55,733 nucleotides of DNA from Flavobacteriaceae bacterium (GTDB lineage: Bacteria; Bacteroidota; Bacteroidia; Flavobacteriales; Flavobacteriaceae): contig JABAZC010000069.1 of NCBI GenBank assembly GCA_018608625.1, positions 1-55,733 of the forward strand, given 5' to 3'. This document shows, piece by piece, positions 55,731 through 55,733 of this stretch. The notes below the pieces were generated by a model. It did no database searches, was not told the DNA's origin, and saw nothing but the letters and a program-made list of their open reading frames with translations. Both the position numbers and the translations under genes were made by a program. Each line of letters begins with the position of its first letter. The stretch's first letter is position 1.

Positions 55731-55733
55731 CAA

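Overview
The window is a 55.7 kb stretch of an AT-rich Bacteroidota chromosome, most likely a marine or aquatic Flavobacteriaceae member. The evidence is a SusC/SusD pair, a type IX secretion (T9SS) C-terminal sorting domain, GSCFA, DUF4286 and DUF7033-type proteins, near absence of Shine-Dalgarno sequences, and many promoters of the Bacteroidota type (TTG, about 19 nt, TAnnTTTG). It is largely core chromosome. I see no rRNA operon, CRISPR array, insertion sequence, prophage or integron.

Layout. Positions 1-364 hold no gene, only the terminator of the str operon and a leftward promoter. The minus-strand operon rpsL-rpsG-fusA-rpsJ (365-3687) follows. Then come a plus-strand BamA/TamA-like barrel protein (3843-5546) and an accessory nutrient-uptake locus (5779-13401): SusC, SusD, a third surface lipoprotein and, after a strong terminator, a secreted subtilisin with a T9SS signal. 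From 13.5 to 24.3 kb there are housekeeping genes: rlmB, rhomboid, rarA, a secreted protein of unknown function, yjjG-like, a DUF7033 deacetylase-like gene, mpl, obgE, adk, purK and purE. The stretch 24.3-32.6 kb carries an M3 peptidase, a UbiA-like membrane protein, gcvP and a tightly coupled ketoacyl-synthase-III / methyltransferase / glycosyltransferase trio. Then follow ilvE, an enoyl-CoA hydratase family gene, GSCFA and alaS (minus), M23 peptidase and merR (plus), der, era and fbp (minus), GNAT and lysC (plus). The final long minus-strand run is arsC, a 2-hydroxyacid dehydrogenase, mgtE, rsmA, DUF4286, a TPR protein, serS, ribF, pth, rplY and prs. A plus-strand tRNA-Leu(CAA) closes the window.

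How the genes fit together. Translation dominates: S12, S7, EF-G, S10, L25, AlaRS, SerRS, Pth, tRNA-Leu, and the ribosome-assembly factors Obg, Der, Era, RsmA and RlmB. Nucleotide supply (PurK, PurE, Prs, Adk) and envelope maintenance (Mpl, M23 peptidase, BamA-like) come next. The SusCD/lipoprotein/protease group looks like an uptake locus, with the protease suggesting a proteinaceous substrate.

The most notable observations are: (i) a 40-codon relic of the C-terminus of radC between mpl and the DUF7033 gene; (ii) three genes whose consensus -7 box sits exactly 4 nt before the start codon, predicting leaderless mRNAs, one of them with a GTG start; (iii) a TAnnTTTGCAGC extended promoter shared by rpsL, prs, der and an off-window gene; (iv) S10 cut off from the rest of the ribosomal protein operon by a terminator; (v) the conserved-looking but unassigned KAS III/methyltransferase/GT2 trio. 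I did not find a clear new defence or mobile system.
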